Positions 1-5,346 of a stretch of 5,346 nt of DNA are shown piece after piece (the stretch's first letter is position 1; each line of letters starts with the position of its first letter). Made by a program: the position numbers and the translations under genes. The stretch comes from an uncultured Oscillospiraceae bacterium. GTDB lineage: Bacteria > Bacillota > Clostridia > Oscillospirales > Ruminococcaceae. The notes under the pieces are model-generated. The model did no database searches, was not told the origin of the DNA, and was given only the letters and a program-made list of their open reading frames with translations. The DNA is taken from assembly GCA_900552845.1 (NCBI GenBank), contig USBC01000128.1:1-5346 (forward strand), written 5' to 3'.

Positions 1-1
1 A

Positions 2-289
2 AAGGAACTCTGGATTACAAAGGAAACCAAGCGCAGCACGGCAGAGGTCGATATTCGGTCCGGTATTTATGACTGTCACATCGACGACGGCGCGTTGGTA
101 TTTATGGTAGATGCAAGCAGCGGCGGAAATATCCGTCCGGAGTTCGTAACGGATGCAGTCCTTTCCCTCGCAGGTCTGGAGGCGTCAAAGATTGAGCTGC
201 AGACCGTGCGCATGGAAACCTGGATGAATACGGGAACGAAAGAAGAGCCTTCCTTTGTTCCGCTGGATGCGATAGGAGAAGCATTTTGA
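2..289 (+). CDS. Radical SAM-linked DUF2344 (TIGR03936-like) protein, C-terminal part
   Basis: The reading frame is open from the first bases and ends at TGA 287-289, giving the last 95 residues of a protein that starts outside the window. The visible part matches the C-terminal half of the DUF2344 / TIGR03936 family: a KETKRSTAEVDIRSGIYD stretch (residues 7-24 of the fragment), then SSGGNIRPE (39-47), corresponding to the family's conserved SSGN-hP-E segment, then an LQTVRMETW strand near 66-74. In clostridia this domain is usually fused to, or encoded next to, a B12-binding radical SAM protein, and it commonly sits directly before an RNase E/G gene, as here. Its biochemical role is not settled. 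The stop overlaps the TTG start of rng, so the two are probably translationally coupled. The family call is from recalled motif similarity. Whether the missing N-terminus carries a radical SAM domain cannot be seen. Confidence 0.85.
   Translation, partial: KELWITKETKRSTAEVDIRSGIYDCHIDDGALVFMVDASSGGNIRPEFVTDAVLSLAGLEASKIELQTVRMETWMNTGTKEEPSFVPLDAIGEAF
274..278 (+). promoter_or_regulatory. Ribosome binding site for rng, supporting a TTG start
   Basis: AGGAG lies 7 bases before TTG 286-288, inside the end of the DUF2344 gene. No in-frame ATG lies nearby. An in-frame GTG at 301-303 would place the site about 22 bases upstream, which is too far. The site therefore favours the TTG, whose bases overlap the upstream TGA as TTGA. 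Confidence 0.7.
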
Positions 290-1590
290 GCAGTGTATGC
301 GTGATCACAAGAGCAGTTTTAAAGGAATATACAGAACCGGTTTTAACTTCCTTTTATTTGGAAAAGGACAAACTGACAGAGGTTCATCCCCATCTGGAGG
401 GACGGTCGCTTCTGGGAAATATTTACGTCGGAAAAGTCAAGCATGTGGTAAAAAATATTGACGCTGCATTTGTGGAGATCGCCGGTGGACAGACCTGTTA
501 CCTGCCTTTCAAAGAAGCGCAGGCTCCGGTGCTGACGAACCGCCGCTGGGATGGCAGATTGCTGGCAGGCGATGAGATTTTGGTGCAGGTGATGCGCGAT
601 GCATTAAAGACAAAAGAGCCTGCCCTGACAGCGAAGATCAGCCTGGAGGGGCGGCTGGCAGCAGTCGTTCTGGACGGCGGACACGGCGTGCGGTATTCCA
701 AGCAACTCCCAAAAGAGACGGCAGATCATTTCCGGGAAGTGCTGCAAAGTGTAACCGTTCCGGATGGAATGACACTGGTGGTGCGGACTGCGGCGGGGGA
801 TGCTGCGGATACAGCCCTTTTACGCGAGGCAAACGCTCTTCTCGAAAAGGCGCAGAAGCTTTTAAGCGTCGGCAGAAGCCGGACGGTCTTTTCCATGATT
901 TCGGAGGAACGCCCCGGCTGGCTGATAGAGCTTCTCTCACATAAGCAGCTGCCGGATAAGATCGTGACAGATGAAACGCTCGTCTATACCGCGCTGGAGG
1001 ACTTGTACGGCAGCGGTGCATCCGGTATAGAGAAAAAATTGCCTGCCGCTGCAGCGGATTCCGTAGAGCGGTTCGGTAAAAGAACTCAGGAGCTGCCGGG
1101 AGGCACGAAATGTCCGGAAATTTCGTTCTACAGAGACAGCCGACCGAACCTGTTTGCACTCTATGGGCTTGCCGGGAAGCTGGAAGAAGCGCTGTTGAAG
1201 CGCGTCTGGCTAAAATCCGGCGGATATCTGGTCATCGAACCAACAGAAGCGCTTACGGTGATCGATGTCAATACAGGAAAATATGACGGCTCTAAAAATG
1301 TGGAAGAAACCTTTGCCCTGATCAATCGAGAAGCGGCGCAGGAAACAGCGCGCCAGATCCGGCTGCGCAACCTTTCCGGTATTATTTTGATAGACTTTAT
1401 CAATCAGAAGGACCGGCAGGCGGCAAAAGAACTGTTGGAGGAGCTGCGCAGCCTTTGTAAAGAGGATCCGGTCCCGGTTCGCGTCGTGGACATCACTGCT
1501 CTTGGACTGGTGGAGCTGACACGCAAAAAGGTCAAAGGCACACTGGCAGAGCAGTTAAAGGGGCTGAAACCTACAGGGGTACAGCGATAA
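286..1590 (+). CDS. rng: Ribonuclease E/G family endoribonuclease
   Basis: This 434-residue protein belongs to the RNase E/G family, single-strand endoribonucleases that process rRNA and start mRNA decay. An S1 RNA-binding region covers about residues 41-120 (GNIYVGKVKHVVKNIDAAFV at 44-63). VVRT at 165-168 matches the 5'-monophosphate sensor (R167, T168; R169/T170 in E. coli RNase E). The DNase I-like catalytic part contains TVIDVNTGKYDG (324-335) and IILIDF (366-371). D327 and D370 are 43 residues apart, the same spacing as the metal-binding D303 and D346 of E. coli RNase E. LGLVELTRKK (406-415) is also typical. The protein ends about 20 residues later with no CPxC zinc-link motif, where E. 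coli enzymes have the dimer-bridging cysteines, so it lacks the small domain as well. The start is TTG 286, overlapping the DUF2344 stop. The NUDIX gene follows after 31 bases. Family assignment is secure; rng rather than rne is a naming choice. Confidence 0.95.
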   Translation: MSSVCVITRAVLKEYTEPVLTSFYLEKDKLTEVHPHLEGRSLLGNIYVGKVKHVVKNIDAAFVEIAGGQTCYLPFKEAQAPVLTNRRWDGRLLAGDEILVQVMRDALKTKEPALTAKISLEGRLAAVVLDGGHGVRYSKQLPKETADHFREVLQSVTVPDGMTLVVRTAAGDAADTALLREANALLEKAQKLLSVGRSRTVFSMISEERPGWLIELLSHKQLPDKIVTDETLVYTALEDLYGSGASGIEKKLPAAAADSVERFGKRTQELPGGTKCPEISFYRDSRPNLFALYGLAGKLEEALLKRVWLKSGGYLVIEPTEALTVIDVNTGKYDGSKNVEETFALINREAAQETARQIRLRNLSGIILIDFINQKDRQAAKELLEELRSLCKEDPVPVRVVDITALGLVELTRKKVKGTLAEQLKGLKPTGVQR

Positions 1591-1621
1591 CTGAAATCGA
1601 TCAGACAGGCAGGGAAAAGGC

Positions 1622-2197
1622 ATGAAATTTCTTGGCATGAAAAAGGTGCGGGACGGCAAATATCTGAAAAATTATGAGCTGTCCTATGAAAATAAAGCAG
1701 GCAAATTAAAAACCTACGAAATCGTCAGCCGAAAAGAGCTGGAAGATGTGCAGGATCTTGGCAGACGGGCAAGCGGTGTCTCTATTGTAGCATTCCAGGA
1801 TGGGAAAATGCTTCTTTTAAGGGAGTTTCGCATGAGTATCAATAAAGCGATTTTCAACCTCTGCGCCGGAATGCAGGAAAAAGGGGAAACGATCGAGGAA
1901 TGTATCCGCAGGGAGCTGTATGAGGAAACAGGGATCAAGGTCGAAAAGGAGGCACTGATCCCCTTTGATCATGTGATCACGCCACGTATTTTCAGCGACA
2001 CCTACCTGCTCATTTTGAATGAAGAACCGGAAATTACGCTGCAAAGCACCGAAACGGTGGCTTACGCCTGGCTAACGCCGGCAGAGCTGCTGGAGCGGTG
2101 CCGAAAAGGAATGGTGATTGGGCATTTGGCGGAGCGGTTTGCGCGGTACGCCCAGATGCTCAGCGAAATGCTCCAAAAGGAGGAGAACCATGGATAA
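1622..2197 (+). CDS. NUDIX hydrolase, ADP-ribose pyrophosphatase-like
   Basis: This 191-residue protein has a perfect Nudix box at residues 83-105, fitting GX5EX7REUXEEXGU: G83, E89, R97, E98, E101, E102, G104, I105. The box binds the divalent metals that drive hydrolysis of nucleoside diphosphates linked to another group. The N-terminal strands (YELSYENKAGKLKTYEIVSR, 18-37) and the RRASGVSIVAF segment before the box resemble ADP-ribose pyrophosphatase-type members, and VAYAWLTPAEL (146-156) is a typical late strand and helix. The exact substrate cannot be read from the sequence; ADP-ribose is a guess from the overall form. ATG 1622 has only a purine-rich AGGGAAAAGG upstream (1611-1620), a poor-spaced site; Met6 at 1637 is a less likely alternative. 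The gene overlaps mutS2 by 8 bases. GC content rises sharply along the gene, from 38% in the first lines to about 65% at 2041-2100. Confidence 0.92.
   Translation: MKFLGMKKVRDGKYLKNYELSYENKAGKLKTYEIVSRKELEDVQDLGRRASGVSIVAFQDGKMLLLREFRMSINKAIFNLCAGMQEKGETIEECIRRELYEETGIKVEKEALIPFDHVITPRIFSDTYLLILNEEPEITLQSTETVAYAWLTPAELLERCRKGMVIGHLAERFARYAQMLSEMLQKEENHG
2177..2183 (+). promoter_or_regulatory. Ribosome binding site fixing the mutS2 start
   Basis: AAGGAGG, a near-ideal Shine-Dalgarno sequence, ends 6 bases before ATG 2190 and lies inside the NUDIX coding region. It decides the mutS2 start: the frame is open back to about 2118, but the extra 24 residues there are an Arg/Cys-rich read-through of NUDIX codons with no MutS2 likeness. 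Confidence 0.85.
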
Positions 2198-4571
2198 ACA
2201 TCACCGCACGCTGGAGCTTGACCGTGTGCTGGAAATGCTGGCAGAGCAAACGACCTGCGCCGCCAGCCGGGAACTGGCGCTGCAGCTGGAGCCCTGCGAC
2301 AACTACCACGATGCCTGCGATGCCCTACGGCGTACCGCCGATATCAATACATTGACCAATCGGTACGGCACCCCCGGACTGGGCGGGATTCAGGACTGCA
2401 CCGGCGCCCTGCAAAGGGCAAAGCTGGGCGCTCGCCTTGCTGCCGGAGAGATCTTGCAGGTGGCACGGGTGCTGCGCACCGTCCGCACCATCAAAAAGTG
2501 GCGGGGACAGGGCGAGACCGCCACTGCCGCAGACGACCTGTTCCACATTCTATCGCCGGTGGAGGGGCTGGAAAAGGACATTTTTGACGCCATACTCTCG
2601 GAGGAGGAGCTCGCCGATACCGCCTCCCCTGCTCTTGCCGACCTGCGCCGCCGTATCCGCCGTGCCCAGCTTAAGGTCCGTGAGCAGCTGGACGGCATTA
2701 TCCGCTCGCCTCAGTATGCCAAGGCCTTGCAGGAGCCGATCGTCACGCTGCGGGACGGTCGCTTTGTGGTGCCGGTCAAAATCGAGTGTAAAAACGAGGT
2801 CAAGGGACTGGTACACGATACCTCCTCCAGCGGCGCAACGGTCTTTATCGAGCCGATGGCGGTGGTGGACGCCAACAACGAGATCCGTATGCTGCAGAAT
2901 GAGGAGCTTTTGGAAATCGAACGTATTTTGCAGGAGTTCAGCGAGCGCATCGGGCAGGTGGCGGACGCTGCCTGCATGAGCTTTGAGGCGCTTTTGCAGC
3001 TTGATTTATTATTTGCCAAAAGCCGCCTTGCCGACAAGATGAAAGCAACGGTACCGGAGCTGAACGAGGAAGGGATCATTGACTTTCGCAAGGCACGGCA
3101 CCCGCTGATCAATAAGGACAAGGTGGTGCCGGTGGATATCCGGCTGGGAGACGGCTTTGATACGTTGGTCATCACCGGCCCCAATACCGGCGGTAAAACG
3201 GTAGCGCTGAAAACACTGGGGCTGCTGACGCTGATGGCGGCGTGCGGCATGATGCTGCCTGTGGCAGGCGGCAGCTGTGCGGCGGTATTCCACCATGTAC
3301 TGGCGGATATCGGGGACGAGCAGAGCATTGAGCAGAGCCTTTCCACCTTTTCCTCCCACATTGTCAAAATCATCGAGATTCTGAAAACCGCCGATACCCA
3401 GAGCTTAGTTCTGACCGACGAGCTGGGGGCCGGTACCGATCCCACCGAGGGCGCGGCGCTTGCGGTCTCCATCATTACGGCGCTGCGGCAGCGCGGCGTG
3501 CGTCTGGCGGCAACAACCCACTACGCCGAGGTGAAAATGTACGCTCTGCAGACCGACGGGGTGGAAAACGGCTGCTGCGAATTTGATGTGGCGACCCTTT
3601 CCCCCACCTACCGGCTGCTCATCGGTGTGCCGGGGCGCAGCAACGCCTTTGCCATCAGCCGACGGCTGGGGCTGCCGGAGGAGATCATAGACGAAGCAAA
3701 AAGCATGGTTTCCAGCGAGAACACCCGCTTTGAAGATGTGGTGAGCGAACTGGAAAGCACCCGTCAGCAGTTGGAGAATGAGGTGACTGCCGCCGAGACT
3801 GCCCGTGGGGAAGCCGACCGTCTGCGCGCCGAAATGAAGCGGCAGACCGAGGCGCACGAGGCGGCGCTGGAGAAGCTGGAAGCTGATGCGCGCGATACGG
3901 CACGTGCCTTGGTGGAGCGCACCCGCAGCCGCGCCGATCTCCTCTTAAATGAGCTGGAGGAGCTGAAGAAGCAGAAGGACAAGGCGGATTTCAGCGAGAA
4001 GGTGGCAGCAATGGGGCAGGGCTACAACCGGCGCATTGAGGATCTGCGGAACACTGCCGACCCCGTAAAGGAGAAAAGAGCGGAGGAGTACCACCTGCCG
4101 CGGGCACTGCGGGAGGGCGACACCGTGACGGTGGCTGCCATCAACCGGCAGGGTACCGTGATAGCGGGCCCCGATAAGAACGGCTCCTATCAGGTGCAGC
4201 TGGGCAACATGAAGATGAAGTGCGCCCCTGAGGAGCTGCGGCTGCCGGAGGACGCCCCCAAGCCCCCCAAGAAGAAGCAGCCGACGGGCGGTGCTCGCAC
4301 CAGCCGTCCCAACAATGTCGAGCGGGAGGCACGCACCGAGCTGGATATCCGCGGTATGGCAAGCGACGAGGGGCTGATGGAGGTAGACCGGTTCCTTGAC
4401 CGGTGCATGATGATGGGCATTAAGAATGTGACCATTATCCACGGCAAGGGCACCGGCGTACTGCGTGCCGCCGTGCAGCAGCACCTGCGCCGTCTGAGCT
4501 TTGTAAAGAGCCAGCGCCCCGGTATGTACGGTGAGGGCGAAGCGGGTGTAACGGTGGTGGAACTGAAATAA
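2190..4571 (+). CDS. mutS2: Endonuclease MutS2
   Basis: This 793-residue protein is a full-length MutS2 (family usually near 780-790). After a helical core and lever region (about 1-300) comes the ABC-type ATPase: Walker A GPNTGGKT at 330-337, signature region DEQSIEQSLSTFSSH at 376-390, Walker B SLVLTDELGAG at 405-415 (D410, E411), and the H-loop ATTHY at 441-445. GVPGRSNAF (479-487) is a MutS2 hallmark. A long charged coiled coil (about 505-600) leads to a KOW-like domain (640-685), a Pro/Lys linker (687-701), and a C-terminal Smr nuclease domain with LDIRG (718-722) and HGKGTG (751-756). MutS2 lacks mismatch-recognition domains. Family members restrain recombination by acting on branched DNA, and B. 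subtilis MutS2 acts on collided ribosomes. T409 stands where a hydrophobic residue is usual in Walker B, and LDIR replaces the common LDLR; both look tolerated. It is the last gene before the terminator at 4687-4741. Confidence 0.97.
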   Translation: MDKHHRTLELDRVLEMLAEQTTCAASRELALQLEPCDNYHDACDALRRTADINTLTNRYGTPGLGGIQDCTGALQRAKLGARLAAGEILQVARVLRTVRTIKKWRGQGETATAADDLFHILSPVEGLEKDIFDAILSEEELADTASPALADLRRRIRRAQLKVREQLDGIIRSPQYAKALQEPIVTLRDGRFVVPVKIECKNEVKGLVHDTSSSGATVFIEPMAVVDANNEIRMLQNEELLEIERILQEFSERIGQVADAACMSFEALLQLDLLFAKSRLADKMKATVPELNEEGIIDFRKARHPLINKDKVVPVDIRLGDGFDTLVITGPNTGGKTVALKTLGLLTLMAACGMMLPVAGGSCAAVFHHVLADIGDEQSIEQSLSTFSSHIVKIIEILKTADTQSLVLTDELGAGTDPTEGAALAVSIITALRQRGVRLAATTHYAEVKMYALQTDGVENGCCEFDVATLSPTYRLLIGVPGRSNAFAISRRLGLPEEIIDEAKSMVSSENTRFEDVVSELESTRQQLENEVTAAETARGEADRLRAEMKRQTEAHEAALEKLEADARDTARALVERTRSRADLLLNELEELKKQKDKADFSEKVAAMGQGYNRRIEDLRNTADPVKEKRAEEYHLPRALREGDTVTVAAINRQGTVIAGPDKNGSYQVQLGNMKMKCAPEELRLPEDAPKPPKKKQPTGGARTSRPNNVEREARTELDIRGMASDEGLMEVDRFLDRCMMMGIKNVTIIHGKGTGVLRAAVQQHLRRLSFVKSQRPGMYGEGEAGVTVVELK

Positions 4572-4580
4572 ATGAGCAAA

Positions 4581-4670
4581 GCGAGGGCGGCGCGGCGGCG
4601 CGTGCGAGGGGCGACCGCGAGGGAGCCCCGAGGGGAGCAGAGCCGTGCCGCCCGATCTGCTGCCGCGCAG
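4581..4670. repeat. GC-rich intergenic element with short repeats and competing stems
   Basis: This stretch between mutS2 and the terminator is almost pure G+C. GCGAGGG occurs at 4581, 4604 and 4617, and CCGAGGG at 4628. A 12-pair stem joins 4585-4596 (GGGCGGCGCGGC) to 4642-4653 (GCCGTGCCGCCC), with one G-U pair. Inside its loop GGGGC 4608-4612 can pair with GCCCC 4625-4629. Two alternatives compete: 4590-4596 with 4662-4668 (GCGCGGC/GCCGCGC), and AGCAGA 4636-4641 with TCTGCT 4656-4661, which would cross the long stem as a pseudoknot. It may be a copy of a dispersed intergenic repeat or a stabilising 3' RNA structure on the mutS2 message; one copy cannot tell which. The sequence is also open as a 38-codon Arg/Ala-rich frame, probably a by-product of composition. 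Confidence 0.5.
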
Positions 4671-4686
4671 GAACTAAAAAAGGTAT

Positions 4687-4741
4687 AAAAATCCCCCTGA
4701 ATGGAACGATATCGGTATATCGCATTCATGGGGGTATTTTT
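4687..4741 (+). terminator. Long intrinsic terminator after mutS2
   Basis: A near-continuous inverted repeat spans 55 bases. AAAAAT (4687-4692), CCCCC (4693-4697) and TGAATG (4698-4703) pair with CATTCA (4723-4728), GGGGG (4730-4734) and ATTTTT (4736-4741); T4729 and T4735 are bulged. Above this, CGATAT 4707-4712 pairs with ATATCG 4717-4722 around a CGGT loop, leaving GAA 4704-4706 as a bulge. The T-run at 4737-4741 gives the Rho-independent form, and the A-run on the 5' side would allow termination in both directions. It most likely ends the DUF2344-rng-NUDIX-mutS2 transcript. The T-run is directly followed by the next gene's ATG at 4742. Confidence 0.88.
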
Positions 4742-5161
4742 ATGGCCAAACGACTGACGGACAGAGTACTGGTATTCGGAACGGGGGCAAGCTTTTACAG
4801 CCTGCTGGAAACGCTGTGGCGCGGGCACACCCACTGGAGCATGAGCGTGACCGGCGGTTTGGTGCTGCTGACCGTTTACACGGCGGAGCGGCGGACGCAG
4901 CGCCCGCTGTGGCGGCGGTGCCTGCGGGTGGCTGGGATTATTACGGCATATGAATTTGCAGTGGGGTGTCTGGTAAATCTGCGGCTGGGGTGGCGTGTGT
5001 GGGATTACTCGTCACAGCCGGGGAATGTGTTGGGGCAGATATGTCCGTATTTCTGCTTTTTGTGGCTGATGCTTTCACTACCCGTTCTGTTGCTGTGCGG
5101 CTGGCTGCGGCACCACATGGAGCCGCAGCTGCCCCGTCAAAGAGGGCTGTGCTGGCGATAG
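4742..5161 (+). CDS. Small membrane protein, PF06541-like (putative ABC transporter type IV)
   Basis: This 139-residue protein has four likely membrane helices at about 8-26, 33-48, 60-80 and 102-121, with basic stretches at 50-62 and after 121. SLLETLWRGHTHWSM (20-34), EFAVGCLVNLRLGW (71-84), WDYS (87-90) and NVLGQICP (95-102) match, from memory, the PF06541 family found in many clostridia. Members are annotated as putative ABC transporter type IV or permease-like proteins, but a transport role is unproven. Start ATG 4742 suits the family because the first helix follows at once, and no other in-frame start lies upstream. There is no normal Shine-Dalgarno sequence: only GGGGG 4730-4734, which is part of the terminator stem. 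I see no clear promoter of its own. Expression may depend on read-through or on a promoter I cannot recognise. The stop is TAG 5159-5161. Confidence 0.85.
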   Translation: MAKRLTDRVLVFGTGASFYSLLETLWRGHTHWSMSVTGGLVLLTVYTAERRTQRPLWRRCLRVAGIITAYEFAVGCLVNLRLGWRVWDYSSQPGNVLGQICPYFCFLWLMLSLPVLLLCGWLRHHMEPQLPRQRGLCWR

Positions 5162-5172
5162 GCGAAATCTGC

Positions 5173-5201
5173 TTTTCTTTTGCGAGGAGATGTGATAGAA
5201 T
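5173..5201 (+). promoter_or_regulatory. Probable extended -10 promoter for cdd
   Basis: TAGAAT at 5196-5201 matches TATAAT in five of six positions and is preceded at the right distance by TG (5193-5194), making an extended -10. The -35 region 5173-5178 (TTTTCT, 17-base spacer) is weak, as is common with extended -10 promoters. Transcription would start near 5208, leaving a leader of about 27 bases that contains the cdd ribosome binding site. This is called by eye from consensus. Confidence 0.55.
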
Positions 5202-5220
5202 GAAAAAAAGCCCCAAAGCA

Positions 5221-5227
5221 AAGGAGG
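5221..5227 (+). promoter_or_regulatory. Ribosome binding site for cdd, supporting a GTG start
   Basis: AAGGAGG ends 7 bases before GTG 5235. The in-frame ATG at 5250 would be 22 bases from it, too far for efficient use, so GTG is the better start. Confidence 0.8.
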
Positions 5228-5234
5228 AGCGACT

Positions 5235-5346
5235 GTGATAACAAATGAAATGAGAGATAAGCTGATTGCCATGGCGCGGGACGCCTCCCAAAACGCCTAT
5301 GTTCCCTATTCTCACTTTAAGGTGGGGGCGGCGATCCTAGGTGAGG
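5235..5346 (+). CDS. cdd: Cytidine deaminase, N-terminal part
   Basis: The first 37 codons are visible and the gene runs off the window. YVPYSHFKVGAA at residues 22-33 is the conserved N-terminal motif of homotetrameric cytidine deaminases (AYxPYSxFxVGAAL), which convert cytidine and deoxycytidine to uridine and deoxyuridine in pyrimidine salvage. The preceding helix (about 5-20) also fits. The zinc-binding motifs (C/HAE and PCxxC) lie beyond the window, so catalytic integrity cannot be judged. The GTG start has an excellent ribosome binding site, and a likely promoter lies just upstream. The gene is therefore probably transcribed independently of the membrane protein gene 73 bases upstream, perhaps with read-through from it. 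Confidence 0.9.
   Translation, partial: MITNEMRDKLIAMARDASQNAYVPYSHFKVGAAILGE

Noticed and set aside
638..1159. 173-residue reverse-strand open frame opposite rng
   Set aside because: It is Pro/Arg/Ser-rich with no recognisable domain and lies against well-conserved RNase E/G coding sequence.
2118..2189. N-terminal extension of mutS2 by 24 residues
   Set aside because: It lies wholly inside the NUDIX gene, is Arg/Cys-rich without MutS2 likeness, and ATG 2190 has a near-perfect ribosome binding site.
2711..3475. Long reverse-strand open frame opposite mutS2
   Set aside because: It is Ser-rich and antisense to the conserved ATPase motifs of MutS2; it is a shadow caused by high GC and codon bias.
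4572..4688. 38-codon Arg/Ala-rich frame starting right after the mutS2 stop and in the same frame
   Set aside because: It follows the GC-rich folded element exactly, has no good ribosome binding site, shows no recognisable domain, and the opposite strand is also open there, which points to composition rather than coding.
4684..4689. TATAAA as a -10 promoter element for the membrane protein gene
   Set aside because: No -35 sequence lies about 17 bases upstream, and transcription would begin inside the terminator stem.
4190..4834. Reverse-strand open frame spanning the mutS2 end, intergenic region and next gene
   Set aside because: It crosses the Smr domain, the GC-rich element and the terminator, and its product is low-complexity Ser/Arg/Ala sequence.
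4966..5238. 90-codon + strand frame overlapping the membrane protein gene
   Set aside because: Most of it is a shifted reading of the PF06541-like gene, whose WDYS and GQIC motifs are in the other frame; only its last 12 codons are discussed as a possible leader.

Overview
The window looks like chromosomal DNA of a Gram-positive, probably gut-associated clostridium; an Oscillospiraceae/Ruminococcaceae-like host is my inference. The reasons are strong AAGGAGG-type ribosome binding sites, TTG and GTG starts, a MutS2 of the Firmicutes type, a radical-SAM-linked DUF2344 protein next to an RNase E/G, and a small PF06541-type membrane protein. All genes lie on the + strand. I see no mobile element, CRISPR array, tRNA or rRNA.

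Layout: (1) 2-289 is the C-terminal end of a DUF2344 (TIGR03936-like) protein. (2) 286-1590 is an RNase E/G family endoribonuclease that starts at a TTG overlapping the previous stop. (3) 1622-2197 is a NUDIX hydrolase. (4) 2190-4571 is a complete mutS2, overlapping the NUDIX stop by 8 bases. These four genes are closely packed and read as one operon. (5) 4572-4741 is intergenic. It holds a very GC-rich element able to fold in more than one way, then a long intrinsic terminator whose T-run touches the next ATG. (6) 4742-5161 is a four-helix membrane protein with PF06541 motifs. (7) 5162-5234 holds a likely extended -10 promoter and a strong ribosome binding site. (8) 5235-5346 is the start of cytidine deaminase (cdd), cut by the window end.

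The operon joins an RNA-processing enzyme (RNase E/G) to MutS2, a protein tied to recombination control and, in Bacillus subtilis, to collided ribosomes. A NUDIX enzyme lies between them. A shared role in RNA or ribosome quality control is possible but is not shown by the sequence. Base composition steps from roughly 40-60% GC in rng and the first part of the NUDIX gene to about 65% in sampled lines of mutS2; the change begins in the last third of the NUDIX gene.

Most of the window is ordinary housekeeping sequence. The points most worth a second look are the folded GC-rich element after mutS2, the terminator fused to a start codon without a usual ribosome binding site, and an RNase E/G that stops where the zinc-link cysteines would normally be. 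I found no convincing new multi-gene system.
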